Part shown: positions 42,006-50,932 of the stretch, piece after piece | Numbering within the stretch: the first letter of the stretch is position 1 | How the letters are laid out: the number at the start of each line of letters is the position of its first letter | DNA from: Prodigiosinella confusarubida | GTDB lineage: Bacteria; Pseudomonadota; Gammaproteobacteria; Enterobacterales; Enterobacteriaceae | Length of the DNA: 64,000 nt | Assembly: GCF_002847015.1 (NCBI RefSeq) | Contig: NZ_CP025085.1 | Location: 4,464,001 to 4,528,000, forward strand | Reading direction: 5' to 3' | Notes under the pieces: generated by a model | Database searches by the model: none | Seen by the model: only the letters and a program-made list of their open reading frames with translations | What the model was told of the DNA's origin: nothing | Program-made: the position numbers and the translations under genes

Positions 42006-42040
42006 AGCGATCTCCCGGTTTGCCATCAACGGAGATCGCT
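42006..42040. repeat. 10-bp inverted repeat after the AspT-type gene
   Basis: AGCGATCTCC (42006-42015) and GGAGATCGCT (42031-42040) are exact complements with a 15-nt loop, 18 bp beyond the transporter stop. It may terminate the gadB-antiporter transcript, though no T-tract follows on the minus strand. Confidence 0.45.
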
Positions 42041-42057
42041 ATATGTACCGAGCACCA

Positions 42058-43956
42058 TCAAGACAGTATCATTGAGAAGTAGCCACCAATCAGAGCAAGC
42101 ACTGTCGTCAACGCATAGCCAACCGGATAGGGTACGGCAGCGATGGAACTACCAGACTCCTCGATGATCGCGTTCAAGCCCGGTGTGCTGTTGCGGGCTC
42201 CCGTGGCGGCACCATCGGCAATGATCGAGTTCAGACCGAACACCTTGATCCCAATCCAGAAAGCAACGAACGGCGGCACTAGTGCTCCGATAACACCGAT
42301 CAGCGCAAGCCACAGGATCGTGTCGCCGCCAAGAGCGGTAATAACCTTGGGACCGACATTGGCTGAAAGGACGGCGACAAAGGCATTCAGACCGAAATCC
42401 TGAAGGAAGCTCCGCGCGCCTTCGTGTACAGGGCCACCGAAGTCAGGATTTCGGCTTCGGAAATAACTCACGCCCACACCCGCCATGATTACCCCGGCTG
42501 ATGTTCCGAACGCAAAGGGGATACCCGAAATCGTAACTGTAACAATACCCACGAGATAGCCCACCAACATGGCCAGCGCGAGATAAAGCACCTCTGACTT
42601 CATGGTCGGCAGGATGGCATGTCCGCCCAGTCGCTTTGCCGTTTTCTGTAGTGCCACGTCTGGGCCACTCAGTCGCAGTACGTCACCGAACCGGACATCA
42701 CTCTTTGGCCCGAGAGGCAGTTCAGTACCGCCACGAAACAGGGCCCGCACGGCGACGCCGCCCGGCATAATCCGGCCAAGATCCGATAAACTCTGCCCGG
42801 ATAGTTTGTGCGAGCTAATGTGTACATCGGCAACCTCTATCGGGACGTTCCGAGCCAGCGAGTCGTCGGATTCCGGGCCAATCAACTCGCCCTCTTCCAG
42901 GATAAGGTTGTCCACATCTGCACGCACCGTGACGATGTCATTCTTTTCCACAGTTGGATCGCTGTCCAGGTCAACAATCTCGCCGTCCCGTACGACGCGC
43001 AGGATGGGCGCTTCGGGAAAGTCTTCGGCCAGTTGCGACACCGTGCGGCCGATGAACTTTTCATGTGTGACGGCAAAGGCGCGGACGCCGAAGGGAGAAA
43101 ACCCCATAACCAACGCACCGGGGGCACCTGGCACAGGATGCGTAGCACCACCGCTGAACTCGGCCTCCGCCAGTTTCGCGTCGGCGACAGCGTTTCGACC
43201 GAAGAGGCGTGGAAGATAGCGGATCAACAGTATGATGCCCACCGTAGACAGAACATAGCTGATCGCATAAGCGGCCGCCATATTGGCACCGACTTCCGCG
43301 ACCGTCATGCCCGCCGGCGGCGTATACGCGCCGCTGGCCAATGCACCCTGACCGACGCCCAGGATCGCCGTGATGGTATAGCTTCCCGAGATCAACCCGG
43401 TCGCATAGCCCGGTGCGAGACCTACCAGCTTTGCCCCGAAATAGCAGATGACCCAGTTCAGACTCCAGACGATCAGTCCGATACAGACGAACGCCAGGCC
43501 ACCCTTTCGCAGACCTGAAAAGAACTGCGGTCCCACCTTCAGCCCAAGGGCATACATGAAGAGCAGCAGCATAAAGGACGACAAGATGCCCGGAATCGCA
43601 TAGGTAATGCCGTACGCGGCTTCGGCGATCATCGAGAGCACGATCCCCACCAAAAGGGTGCCTGCCGTAGACCCGAGAGAAATAGTCTTGAAGCTGAACT
43701 TTCCGAGCAGCGTGCCAAGGGCAAGTGCGAGCAGGACAAACGCAATCGGCTGGTTGCCCAACAGTTGGAAAAAACCGTGAATTCCCGTCTCCGTCACAGG
43801 ACGGATCGTGTCGAACACCTGCCCGATAACGCCACTGGCCGATGGAGTAGTATCGCCCTGGGCTACAGCAGACCTGGCGATGAAAAGCAGCGGCAATCCT
43901 ACGCTATTGATGGCGGATTTCAGGATCGCCCTGTCGCCGTGTTCAAGATCAGCCAT
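42058..43956 (-). CDS. AspT-family aspartate:alanine-type antiporter
   Basis: This 632-residue membrane protein has the AspT architecture: about five or six helices (48-245), two cytoplasmic TrkA_C/RCK-like domains (about 280-365 and 375-450; VVRDGEIVDLDSDPTVEKND in the first), then a second helix bundle (455-632) with the repeated AspT signature (GLKVGPQFFSGLRKGGLAF; ARSFLQDFGLNAFVAVLSA). An N-terminal extension could act as a signal-like segment. Family members exchange an amino acid for its decarboxylation product (aspartate/alanine in Tetragenococcus). The start overlaps the gadB stop by 8 bp. I infer glutamate/GABA exchange in place of GadC. Succinate-type export is an alternative. Confidence 0.78.
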   Translation of the reverse strand: MADLEHGDRAILKSAINSVGLPLLFIARSAVAQGDTTPSASGVIGQVFDTIRPVTETGIHGFFQLLGNQPIAFVLLALALGTLLGKFSFKTISLGSTAGTLLVGIVLSMIAEAAYGITYAIPGILSSFMLLLFMYALGLKVGPQFFSGLRKGGLAFVCIGLIVWSLNWVICYFGAKLVGLAPGYATGLISGSYTITAILGVGQGALASGAYTPPAGMTVAEVGANMAAAYAISYVLSTVGIILLIRYLPRLFGRNAVADAKLAEAEFSGGATHPVPGAPGALVMGFSPFGVRAFAVTHEKFIGRTVSQLAEDFPEAPILRVVRDGEIVDLDSDPTVEKNDIVTVRADVDNLILEEGELIGPESDDSLARNVPIEVADVHISSHKLSGQSLSDLGRIMPGGVAVRALFRGGTELPLGPKSDVRFGDVLRLSGPDVALQKTAKRLGGHAILPTMKSEVLYLALAMLVGYLVGIVTVTISGIPFAFGTSAGVIMAGVGVSYFRSRNPDFGGPVHEGARSFLQDFGLNAFVAVLSANVGPKVITALGGDTILWLALIGVIGALVPPFVAFWIGIKVFGLNSIIADGAATGARNSTPGLNAIIEESGSSIAAVPYPVGYALTTVLALIGGYFSMILS

Positions 43957-45331
43957 GATGGAACCCCGGCTTCGCCGTAGAGTTCAGAATCGGGTTCTTC
44001 GTGAGGTGATCGATCGATCGCGTGATATCGTCGAGAAGCAGTTGCGCCAGATCCCGACTAACCCCATGGCGGATCAGGATGCGTTGAACGACCGTTTCCT
44101 GACGGTTCATTGGCAGTGGATAGGAGGCGATCTGCCATCCGCCCATCCGTACCCGTTCCGACAGATCGTAAAGCGTAAAGCCTTGAACCGTATCGGTTAG
44201 CTTGTAGGCAACCGCGGGAAGACCGCCATGACCATCATAGACCATCTCAAAACACTCGAGCGCCGCCAACTTTTCACCCAGCCATTGGGCGGTATCAGAG
44301 CAGGCTTGCTGGACCGCGGTATAGCCCTCGCGACCAAGGCGCAGAAAGTTGTAATATTGCGCGATGATCTCACCGCCGGGGCGCGAGAAGTTCAACGCGA
44401 ATGTGGCCATGTTGCCACCGAGGTAATCCACGTAGAAGATCAGCTCTTCGGGCAGGTCTTCCTGGGATGCCCAGATCACCCAGCCCACACCAAGGGGGGC
44501 CAGGCCATATTTGTGGCCAGAAGCGTTAATAGATTTGACGCGTTCTAGCTGGAAATCCCAGACAAGGTCGCGCTGAATGAAAGGAGCGATGAATCCGCCG
44601 GACGCCGCATCCACGTGGATAGGAATATCGAGCCCGAGGTCGCGCTGCATTGCATCGAGTTCCTTCGCCAGCGCCTCAACGGGTTCATAGATACCGGTGA
44701 AGGTGACACCCAGCGTCGCCACGACACCGATCGTGTTTTCGTCGCAATACTGGCGCAGGTCTTCAGGTTTCAAACCAAGGGCGTCCCCTTCCAGTGGCAC
44801 CTCACGGATCTCAACATCGAAATACCGAGCGAATTTCTTCCAACAGATCTGCACCGGACCCGTCACGATGTTTGGCTTGCTCGTATCCTTACCTGCTGCT
44901 TCCCGGCGCTTACGCCATGCCCACTTGAACGCCAGGCCGCCCAGCATGGCCGCCTCGCTTGATCCGGTCGTTGAACACCCCACCGTTTTCCGAGATTTAT
45001 TCGCGTGCCAGAGATCAGCAATGATGTGGACACAGCGATTTTCGATTTCGGCTGTTTGGGGGTACTCATCTTTGTCGATCATGTTTTTGTCGATCGAGTC
45101 GGTCATGAGTTGCTTGACCTCGTCCTCCACCCACGTGGTGCAGAAGGTTGCGAGGTTCTGGCGGGCATTCCCATCCAGCAAAAGTTCATCCCGAACGAGC
45201 GCATAGGCGGCGCGAGGTTCAGTACGACCTTTTGGAAGCTGATACTTGGGGAGGCTGTCTTGTGAGGCTTTCGTGGCATAAATATCCAACCGGCTGGACT
45301 GGTTATTTAAGTCAACGTGATGGATAGGCAT
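43949..45331 (-). CDS. gadB: Glutamate decarboxylase (PLP)
   Basis: This 460-residue enzyme (E. coli GadB 466) has the group II decarboxylase fold. The PLP Lys is in SINASGHKYGLAPLG (about residue 273), the DAASGG motif in HVDAASGGFIAPF, and the start contains LLLDGNARQNLATFCTTWVE. It converts glutamate to GABA, consuming a cytoplasmic proton. The AGGAGCGATGAA ribosome site precedes ATG 45331. The C-terminal tail ends with His residues, as in the pH-gating tail of GadB. It is coupled to the downstream AspT-type antiporter, so the pair is a likely acid-resistance unit. Confidence 0.92.
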   Translation of the reverse strand: MPIHHVDLNNQSSRLDIYATKASQDSLPKYQLPKGRTEPRAAYALVRDELLLDGNARQNLATFCTTWVEDEVKQLMTDSIDKNMIDKDEYPQTAEIENRCVHIIADLWHANKSRKTVGCSTTGSSEAAMLGGLAFKWAWRKRREAAGKDTSKPNIVTGPVQICWKKFARYFDVEIREVPLEGDALGLKPEDLRQYCDENTIGVVATLGVTFTGIYEPVEALAKELDAMQRDLGLDIPIHVDAASGGFIAPFIQRDLVWDFQLERVKSINASGHKYGLAPLGVGWVIWASQEDLPEELIFYVDYLGGNMATFALNFSRPGGEIIAQYYNFLRLGREGYTAVQQACSDTAQWLGEKLAALECFEMVYDGHGGLPAVAYKLTDTVQGFTLYDLSERVRMGGWQIASYPLPMNRQETVVQRILIRHGVSRDLAQLLLDDITRSIDHLTKNPILNSTAKPGFHHG

Positions 45332-45417
45332 TTCATCGCTCCTCTGGAGAGATACTTACTGCTAGCGGAGAAAGCGCCGCTTCGCTCTTGTTTGCGAACG
45401 CAACCGTAATGACAAGC

Positions 45418-45542
45418 TATACCCAATAGATTTCAAGATGCAGGAAGGCGGCAAGAGAGCGTCCCGATGAGCTTACTCAGGTAAGTGATTCGGGTAAGCG
45501 AACGCAGCCAACACACCTGCCACTTGAAAGATGACGGGTATA
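45418..45542. repeat. ERIC (IRU) repeat upstream of gadB
   Basis: This well-kept 125-bp copy has inverted ends TATACCC and GGGTATA and the core GATGAGCTTACTCAGGTAAG then TGATTCGGGTAAGCGAACGC, AGCCAACACACCTG and ACTTGAAAGATGACGGGTAT. It lies about 90 bp before gadB and could affect its leader or promoter. Confidence 0.88.
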
Positions 45543-45888
45543 AACACGCAGTACCACCTAGAGCACATAGCGCCCTCCTGCGTTCGATTCAGTTGCATCC
45601 CTGAGTGGTACACGCCGGAGCGTCTTTCACCGCTTGCCGGGACAGATTTACCAATATAAATAGAGTAGTACATAACATCAGTCTCTGTGGCAGCAGCCAC
45701 CAAATCGAAGTCACGGACATATCGTTCGGATGTCAGGCACGCCTTGTCGTGGCGCGCTGAATCTGGCTTCCTGAATAGAGATAATATTCTTGAACTTGTA
45801 GCAAAATTTGGTCAGGAGTTAGTAATCTATTACACTCAGCGAATGGAATTACAAAAATATTGTAATAAGAATAAAACTGGATAATCGG
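45543..45888. other. 346-bp gap before the qnr-like gene
   Basis: There is no convincing gene. A 65-codon plus-strand frame (about 45687-45884) opens with GTG and ends directly before the qnr-like start, but it lacks a ribosome site and recognisable similarity. The last 100 bp are AT-rich and may hold the promoter. I found no LexA box (CTG-N10-CAG) of the kind known before qnrB. Confidence 0.35.
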
Positions 45889-46536
45889 GTGGTAGCCTTG
45901 AAAACCTTACATTTTAATAATGAAAATTTCCCTGTTATTACCGGAGAAACATTTGAGCTAGCCGATTTTTCCGAATGTGAATTTACACGGATAAATCTAA
46001 GTGGAGCTACCTTTATTTCATGCGATTTCTATGATAAAGAAAGGAATATGGGATGTTCATTCCATCATGGAAATATAAGAGAAACCAGATTTATTAACTG
46101 TGATTTATCATTAAGCTCTTTTAGCTACACAGATGCTTTTGGCGCAGAATTTCTGAACTGTAGATTGATAGGTGCAGATTTTGAAAACGCCAGCTTTGCA
46201 AATTTAATTGCCAAAAATAAATTTTTCTGCTCGGGCAAAATAGAGAATTGCAATCTCAGCAATGCAAACCTGGCAGGCATCATTATGGAAGATTGTATAC
46301 TGAGGGAAAACAAATGGTTTGAAACAGATATTACGAAAGCTATATTTAAAGGCTCGGATCTCTCTAATGGCGAGTTTTCGGGTATCCGATGGACTGATGC
46401 CGATTTCACCGAAAGCGACTTAAGAGGCTCATCGCTACATGGACTTGATTTAAGAAAAGTCAACCTTACAGGGGTTAAATTGGATGCATGGCAGATTTCC
46501 TTTTTGATTTCAGAATTAGGTATTATTATTTCTTGA
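45889..46536 (+). CDS. qnr: Qnr-like pentapeptide-repeat protein
   Basis: The 215-residue protein has the length and layout of Qnr gyrase-protection proteins (214-219). It has two blocks of pentapeptide repeats (A(D/N)LXX type: FISCDF, RFINCDLSLSSF, NLSNANLAGI, FKGSDLSNGEF) and Qnr landmarks such as FYDKERNMGCSF, a FCSG turn, LRENKWF and the C-terminal helix VKLDAWQISFLISELGI. Such proteins mimic DNA and shield gyrase and topoisomerase IV from quinolones. The start is GTG 45889 with a weak ribosome site; TTG 45898 is an alternative. Its AT-rich codons differ from gadB and katG. Family membership is clear; quinolone protection is inferred. Confidence 0.8.
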   Translation: MVALKTLHFNNENFPVITGETFELADFSECEFTRINLSGATFISCDFYDKERNMGCSFHHGNIRETRFINCDLSLSSFSYTDAFGAEFLNCRLIGADFENASFANLIAKNKFFCSGKIENCNLSNANLAGIIMEDCILRENKWFETDITKAIFKGSDLSNGEFSGIRWTDADFTESDLRGSSLHGLDLRKVNLTGVKLDAWQISFLISELGIIIS

Positions 46537-46780
46537 GCAAGTGAAGCATAATTTGCGGCACTTTCTTATTTTTAATATAAAATCACCGATGAAATGAGTA
46601 TTACCCGAGGCAATAATTCCACTCGAGATAATATTCACTAATACAGTCACCACTCCCTGAACTGAAATTAATTTCACTCTTATTGGTGTCATATTATTTG
46701 AGCGAACAATAACGCCGAACAGAATTATCACATAGAAGACAGTAATAATGCCTTACTTAAAAGTAACCGCAACATCGCTC

Positions 46781-46871
46781 TATCCGCGCTCGAACTCCGG
46801 GGTGTATTGATGTCTTGCCACAGTGACCTCACTTTCGTTGGTTGTGTTGAAAACAGAGTGAACACAAAATC
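46781..46871 (-). mobile_element. IS3-type element remnant, inverted relative to 41909-42000
   Basis: Read on the minus strand, the segment has CACTCTGTTTTCAACACAAC, CAACGAAAGTGAGG and a GTG start (46821) giving VARHQYTPEFERG before a stop, again the start of IS3-group OrfA. It matches the other remnant base by base over most of its length. With that copy it brackets the antiporter, gadB and qnr-like genes. The rest of the gap 46537-47011 shows nothing recognisable. Confidence 0.6.
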
Positions 46872-47011
46872 AAGGGCAGATGGCTTCAACCCGATTGACT
46901 CCGGCCCCATATATTCACCTAATCGTATAATTTAAATCAGCGCATCTGCACCAATGGTTAAAGACTGAACGCAACCTTCTCGTCTCAGGGACATGACATA
47001 GCAAAGAAGGG

Positions 47012-47671
47012 TTATCGATTTTGTACACGAAACAGGGCAAAACCATCCCAGCCTTTACTTCCAACGGTCTGCAACGCAGTGCCGGTTAGCACCGGTAACC
47101 CCTTCACCGCGGTCAGCATCTGGCAAATTCCTTCGGCATGCACGTCACGCTGCACATCAACAATAGCGCCGCCGCGGATAACATTATCCATAATGATTAC
47201 GCTTCCGACACAACTGAGCTTGATAGCCCATTCCAGATAAAGCAGACTGTTCTGTTTATCGGCATCGATAAAGATCAGATCAAATGGCGGCTGATGCTGT
47301 AAGGTTGGTAACGACTGAGCCGCTTCGCCGACAATAATTGTCACCTGATCCTGCAAACCAGCCCGCATCAGATTCTCACGCGCCACCTGCGCATTGACGG
47401 CTTCTTTCTCCAACGTGACCAGACTGCCGTTCGGCGGCAGCGCCCGCGCCATATATTGAGTACTGAAGCCCCCCAACGTGCCGATTTCCAGTACCCGCCG
47501 TGCACCACTGATCTGTACCATTAGCATCAGAAATTGCCCTTGCAAAGAGGACACATCGTGTGGCGGCAAGCCCCGCTCAGCATTCAGCGCCAGGGTTTGC
47601 GCCAGATTAGCATTCTTCGGAAGTAAACTACGTTCCAGGTACGCATCTACATCCTGCCATTTCTGCTGCAT
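47012..47671 (-). CDS. Class I SAM-dependent O-methyltransferase (caffeoyl-CoA OMT-like)
   Basis: This 219-residue protein starts behind GGAGGATCAGT. The SAM-binding motif I is VLEIGTLGGFSTQYMARALP, followed by VTLEKEAVNAQVARENL, IVGEAAQSLP, DLIFIDADKQNSLLYLEWAI (metal-binding Asp) and SVIIMDNVIRGGAI. This is the small cation-dependent O-methyltransferase family acting on catechols or related phenols. The substrate is unknown. It is probably cotranscribed with or independent of the upstream ClC gene (57 bp apart). Confidence 0.85.
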   Translation of the reverse strand: MQQKWQDVDAYLERSLLPKNANLAQTLALNAERGLPPHDVSSLQGQFLMLMVQISGARRVLEIGTLGGFSTQYMARALPPNGSLVTLEKEAVNAQVARENLMRAGLQDQVTIIVGEAAQSLPTLQHQPPFDLIFIDADKQNSLLYLEWAIKLSCVGSVIIMDNVIRGGAIVDVQRDVHAEGICQMLTAVKGLPVLTGTALQTVGSKGWDGFALFRVQNR

Positions 47672-47728
47672 ACTGATCCTCCGGTGAATACGAAAATAAC
47701 AATATAGATATCTTAAACTTCATGATTT

Positions 47729-49018
47729 TCATGGCGTTTGCTTTTCGCCGGTGCGCACAAGAGTGACCTTATCCTGTTTATGCAGATAACGCCCGGTTAG
47801 CGTTGCACCCGCCGTCGCGACGATCAGTGGTATCAAGAAACCAGGCTCGACATGCGTAAACTCCACGATCAGCACAATGCTGGTGAAAGGCATGTTCATT
47901 GCGGCACCCAGAAATGCGGTGGCTCCCACAAGAGCGAAAGCGCCTGGCGCGTACTCCGGGAACCACAGGTTCCACACGGCTCCGGTAATATACCCAAGCA
48001 GCGCACCACAGCTCAGGCTGGGGGTCAATAATCCACCTCGAGAGCCGGCTTTCAGCGAGCCCCACACCACTCCTGTTTTGCAGATTAACAGTAGTAGCGC
48101 CAAACTTATTGACAGTTGGCTGGTAAAGCTCATTTCGGCAATACCTTTCCCGTTGCCAAGCAATTCCGGCAACCAGAGAACCAGTACGCCCATCAACGTG
48201 AAATTAATCAGGTTGAAAATAAGCAGGCGCTTATTCTGCGGTATCGATTGCTTGGCGGAGTGCATCATACGAGAAAATAGCCAGGCTGCCGCACCGAAAA
48301 TGGGGCCGACCAGGAGTGCCCAGATAACCAGGCTACTCGATATATGGAATGTAGCATTGAGAGGATACTGATAATTGTCGCCCAGTACATAACGGGCGGT
48401 GAGTGTGGCAAGAACACTGGTGAGCAGCGCACAGAAGGTCAGTTTCAGTCCGGTTTTTTTTAACAAAACCTCCATGGAAAACACGGCGCCAGCGAGCGGC
48501 ACATTATAGACTGCGGCTAAACCGCTGCCGGCGCCACAGGCTATCAGGACACGCGCCTGTTCAGGGAGTAAGGACCACCGCTGGCTTAAGTGCGATGCGA
48601 ATAACGAGCCTAGCTCGCGAGGCGCGGTTTCTCGCCCCAGCGGCGAGCCTAACCCCACAGTCACTATCTGCAAAACAATATGGATCAGCGTCTCCCTGAT
48701 CGGCATGCTGACGGCGCAGTTCTGTAGTGCGGCGGAGATGCTGACCAGCCTGCGTCCATAACGATACAGCAGCATCCATCCCGCGCCAGCTACCACGCCG
48801 CACATCATCATGGCCAGAAAGCGACGTGAGGGAACAGCCGCAGTGACGCCATCGAGAAAATGTTGTTGACCCAAAATATGATTCAGGCTGTATCCATAGG
48901 CCAGATGCTGAACAGCATGCAGTAGCAACGTCAAGAGAATGCCGCCTATTCCCGCCACAATCCCGGTCAACACCAGTCCAGTGATGAAGCGCCAGTTGAA
49001 AGGGGGGGAATATGACAT
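47729..49018 (-). CDS. ClC-family chloride channel/transporter (ClcB-like)
   Basis: This 429-residue integral membrane protein has about 10-12 helices. ClC landmarks are present but variant: GLGSPLGRETAPRELGSLFA in place of G(K/R)EGPxxH (gating Glu retained in GRE) and GSRGGLLTPSLSCGALLGYI in place of GGxFxP. FLGAAMNMPFTSIVLIVEFT is typical. The first GSGIP-type anion motif is not evident. It may be an anion:proton exchanger aiding acid resistance, which would fit the gadB region. Closer to ClcB/YfeO than to ClcA by inspection. Confidence 0.78.
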   Translation of the reverse strand: MSYSPPFNWRFITGLVLTGIVAGIGGILLTLLLHAVQHLAYGYSLNHILGQQHFLDGVTAAVPSRRFLAMMMCGVVAGAGWMLLYRYGRRLVSISAALQNCAVSMPIRETLIHIVLQIVTVGLGSPLGRETAPRELGSLFASHLSQRWSLLPEQARVLIACGAGSGLAAVYNVPLAGAVFSMEVLLKKTGLKLTFCALLTSVLATLTARYVLGDNYQYPLNATFHISSSLVIWALLVGPIFGAAAWLFSRMMHSAKQSIPQNKRLLIFNLINFTLMGVLVLWLPELLGNGKGIAEMSFTSQLSISLALLLLICKTGVVWGSLKAGSRGGLLTPSLSCGALLGYITGAVWNLWFPEYAPGAFALVGATAFLGAAMNMPFTSIVLIVEFTHVEPGFLIPLIVATAGATLTGRYLHKQDKVTLVRTGEKQTP

Positions 49019-49212
49019 AGTTCACCATCGTGGATTAGCCGTTACTGGTATACGATATACTCGCGATATTACAGGAGGAAGGTGTTCACCTTACTCACTG
49101 AATCATCTACGTTTCCGTCGATTCGCGCACCGCTTTCCTCGTAGCTTAAATTATTTATACTATAAATAATTGACGTGTATCATGTGTTTGTAGCGCTGCG
49201 CTTGTGTTTAAA

Positions 49213-50529
49213 CTACATTTTTAACCTTAAATTTGATTCAACCTCATCTATCAATGATGCTCGAACCTCTTGTATATCAGCGAGTTTTCTCCAACCAGAT
49301 ACCGTCTCGATGGTTTCATCAATGATGTTGTTGATGCGCCCTTTGGTAAAAAGTGGGCTCAACTTTTCAAGTGAATAAAAATCCTGGCGAACAAAATCAT
49401 CCCGTTTGCCATTCAAGCTCATCCAGTGACAGTTTATCCATTGGCTTCCCGGTTTATAGCTGTAGGCTAAGTCGTAGGCTGGAGCCAACGACCACGTATC
49501 TCCGGTTAAAATGAAAGCCACGTTTTTGGAGTGATCGTCATGGTTTCGAGCAACAATATTGAATGTCATTCTTCTTAACAACTGCTCGGCATCAGTTGCT
49601 GACAATTTAAGTTGCCTTGCCACACTAAAAAGCTCTGAGTAGGAAAATGAACCCGGCTTTTTATAATCGACGTGTGCAATACCATTCAGTGTTTGAACAT
49701 GGACTTTTTTATTCCCGAGGCGGTCGAATCGTTGTGTGATGAAATGTCTGCGATTTCCTTCAGGTAATAACCGACACGGCATCATGTTAATGCCACAGCC
49801 TTTAGCCATTAGATAATAAACATATTCCATCGCACAGAATCCCAAAGGATCACCGAAAGTCTCCTGGTTCTTATTGTGTTCGCTTACACCGTCAAATTTC
49901 ATTAAGTAATGGGTAAACCCAGCGGGAACACTGGATTGGCCTGAACGAGCCTGAGTAAAGTCTGCATTAAAAGCTAAAACGGCTTTCGGTCTTGCACCAC
50001 CGGCACTCATACCGACGGAAAGCAAAGACAGCATGGTTTCTCTGTCTTCCTGACCATCCTTGTTAAGCTCAATGTCGAAGTTGCTTCGAGAATCCAATAT
50101 TTCCTGTGCGATAGAAATCAGGGCGTTAATCTCAACCTGTTTCGTTGCATTTAGCCCCTTCATTCTGGTTGCGGGCATATACTCAAGCGCCCCCATACCA
50201 CGCTTCCCGGTATATTGGAGCCTTTGAAGTGGTGTAATTGTGCTGGGAGATTTACCTTGTGTGGCGACCCATGCATTAAGTACCGCGTTGCCAAAATCAT
50301 CAGGCAGTGAATCTGCGATTAAACCGGGTAACCCTTTAAAAGTATTAAAATTCAGCTCTGGAAAACTATAGATGCGTTTTGCTAAAGGCATTTTCAGAGG
50401 AGCGAGTTCTATGCCTTTCTTGATGAAACCAGGATCGTATTCGAAAGCACCAAGCCCGCTATCCGTATCAAAACTTACGGCGCCGACCACATGGTCTTTA
50501 TAGCTGACATTGATAACTTCCATCACCAT
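49213..50529 (-). CDS. hipA: HipA-type toxin, serine/threonine kinase
   Basis: This 438-residue protein (E. coli HipA 440) has the HipA N-terminal domain (VVGAVSFDTDSGLGAFEYDP) and a kinase domain with the glycine-rich SVGMSAGGARPKAVLAF, the catalytic loop ARNHDDHSKNVAF and the metal-binding LAPAYDLAYSYKP. HipA phosphorylates glutamyl-tRNA synthetase and induces persistence. Its ATG overlaps the hipB stop by 7 bp. All catalytic residues appear intact. Confidence 0.9.
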   Translation of the reverse strand: MVMEVINVSYKDHVVGAVSFDTDSGLGAFEYDPGFIKKGIELAPLKMPLAKRIYSFPELNFNTFKGLPGLIADSLPDDFGNAVLNAWVATQGKSPSTITPLQRLQYTGKRGMGALEYMPATRMKGLNATKQVEINALISIAQEILDSRSNFDIELNKDGQEDRETMLSLLSVGMSAGGARPKAVLAFNADFTQARSGQSSVPAGFTHYLMKFDGVSEHNKNQETFGDPLGFCAMEYVYYLMAKGCGINMMPCRLLPEGNRRHFITQRFDRLGNKKVHVQTLNGIAHVDYKKPGSFSYSELFSVARQLKLSATDAEQLLRRMTFNIVARNHDDHSKNVAFILTGDTWSLAPAYDLAYSYKPGSQWINCHWMSLNGKRDDFVRQDFYSLEKLSPLFTKGRINNIIDETIETVSGWRKLADIQEVRASLIDEVESNLRLKM

Positions 50530-50852
50530 TCTGGTACATCCTCTTCATTGTTTTTTCGTTGCCCCGAGGCGCGTCGCCGCTTTTTACCCTGTAGCCTGGA
50601 TAGCTGGAGCGGCGAAATCTGCTGTCTAGGAAGAAAACGCTCTAGTTGCTCTGTTAAATTAAGCGCGGCCATGATGGCAACAAAAACGTCTAGCTGAACT
50701 CTCCCTTTTTCCGCATTAAGGACTGACTTTCGCGTGATCCCGGCACGTTCAGCTACTTCTACCTGGGTCAGATCATTGTTCAGTCGAGCCTGTTTTAAAC
50801 GCTCGCCTAGCTCTTCAGCAATCGAAGATGCTGATCTTTCAAGAAAACTCAT
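50523..50852 (-). CDS. hipB: HipB-type antitoxin, Xre-family HTH
   Basis: This 109-residue protein contains an HTH_3 domain at about 12-68 (LGERLKQARLNNDLTQVEVA, ERAGITRKSVLNAEKGRV) and a basic tail RLQGKKRRRASGQRKNNEED. It is longer than E. coli HipB (88). It neutralises HipA and represses the hipBA promoter. An inverted repeat at 50911-50932 is a candidate operator. Confidence 0.88.
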   Translation of the reverse strand: MSFLERSASSIAEELGERLKQARLNNDLTQVEVAERAGITRKSVLNAEKGRVQLDVFVAIMAALNLTEQLERFLPRQQISPLQLSRLQGKKRRRASGQRKNNEEDVPEW

Positions 50853-50910
50853 AATGATCCTTAAATGGTACTTTATATCTTAAAAATATAGTTAATGAGC
50901 CAATTGTAGC

Positions 50911-50932
50911 ACATAATAGCATTTAATTATGT
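50911..50932. promoter_or_regulatory. Candidate HipB operator
   Basis: ACATAAT (50911-50917) and ATTATGT (50926-50932) form a perfect inverted repeat with an 8-bp spacer, the same geometry as the known HipB operators (short arms, N8). It lies about 60 bp before hipB. A further half-site ACATAAT is at 50958-50964. The remainder of 50853-51154 is AT-rich without a gene. Confidence 0.5.

Noticed and set aside
45687-45884. 65-codon gene before qnr
   Set aside because: There is no ribosome site, no recognisable motif and an irregular composition. I could not support it as a gene.
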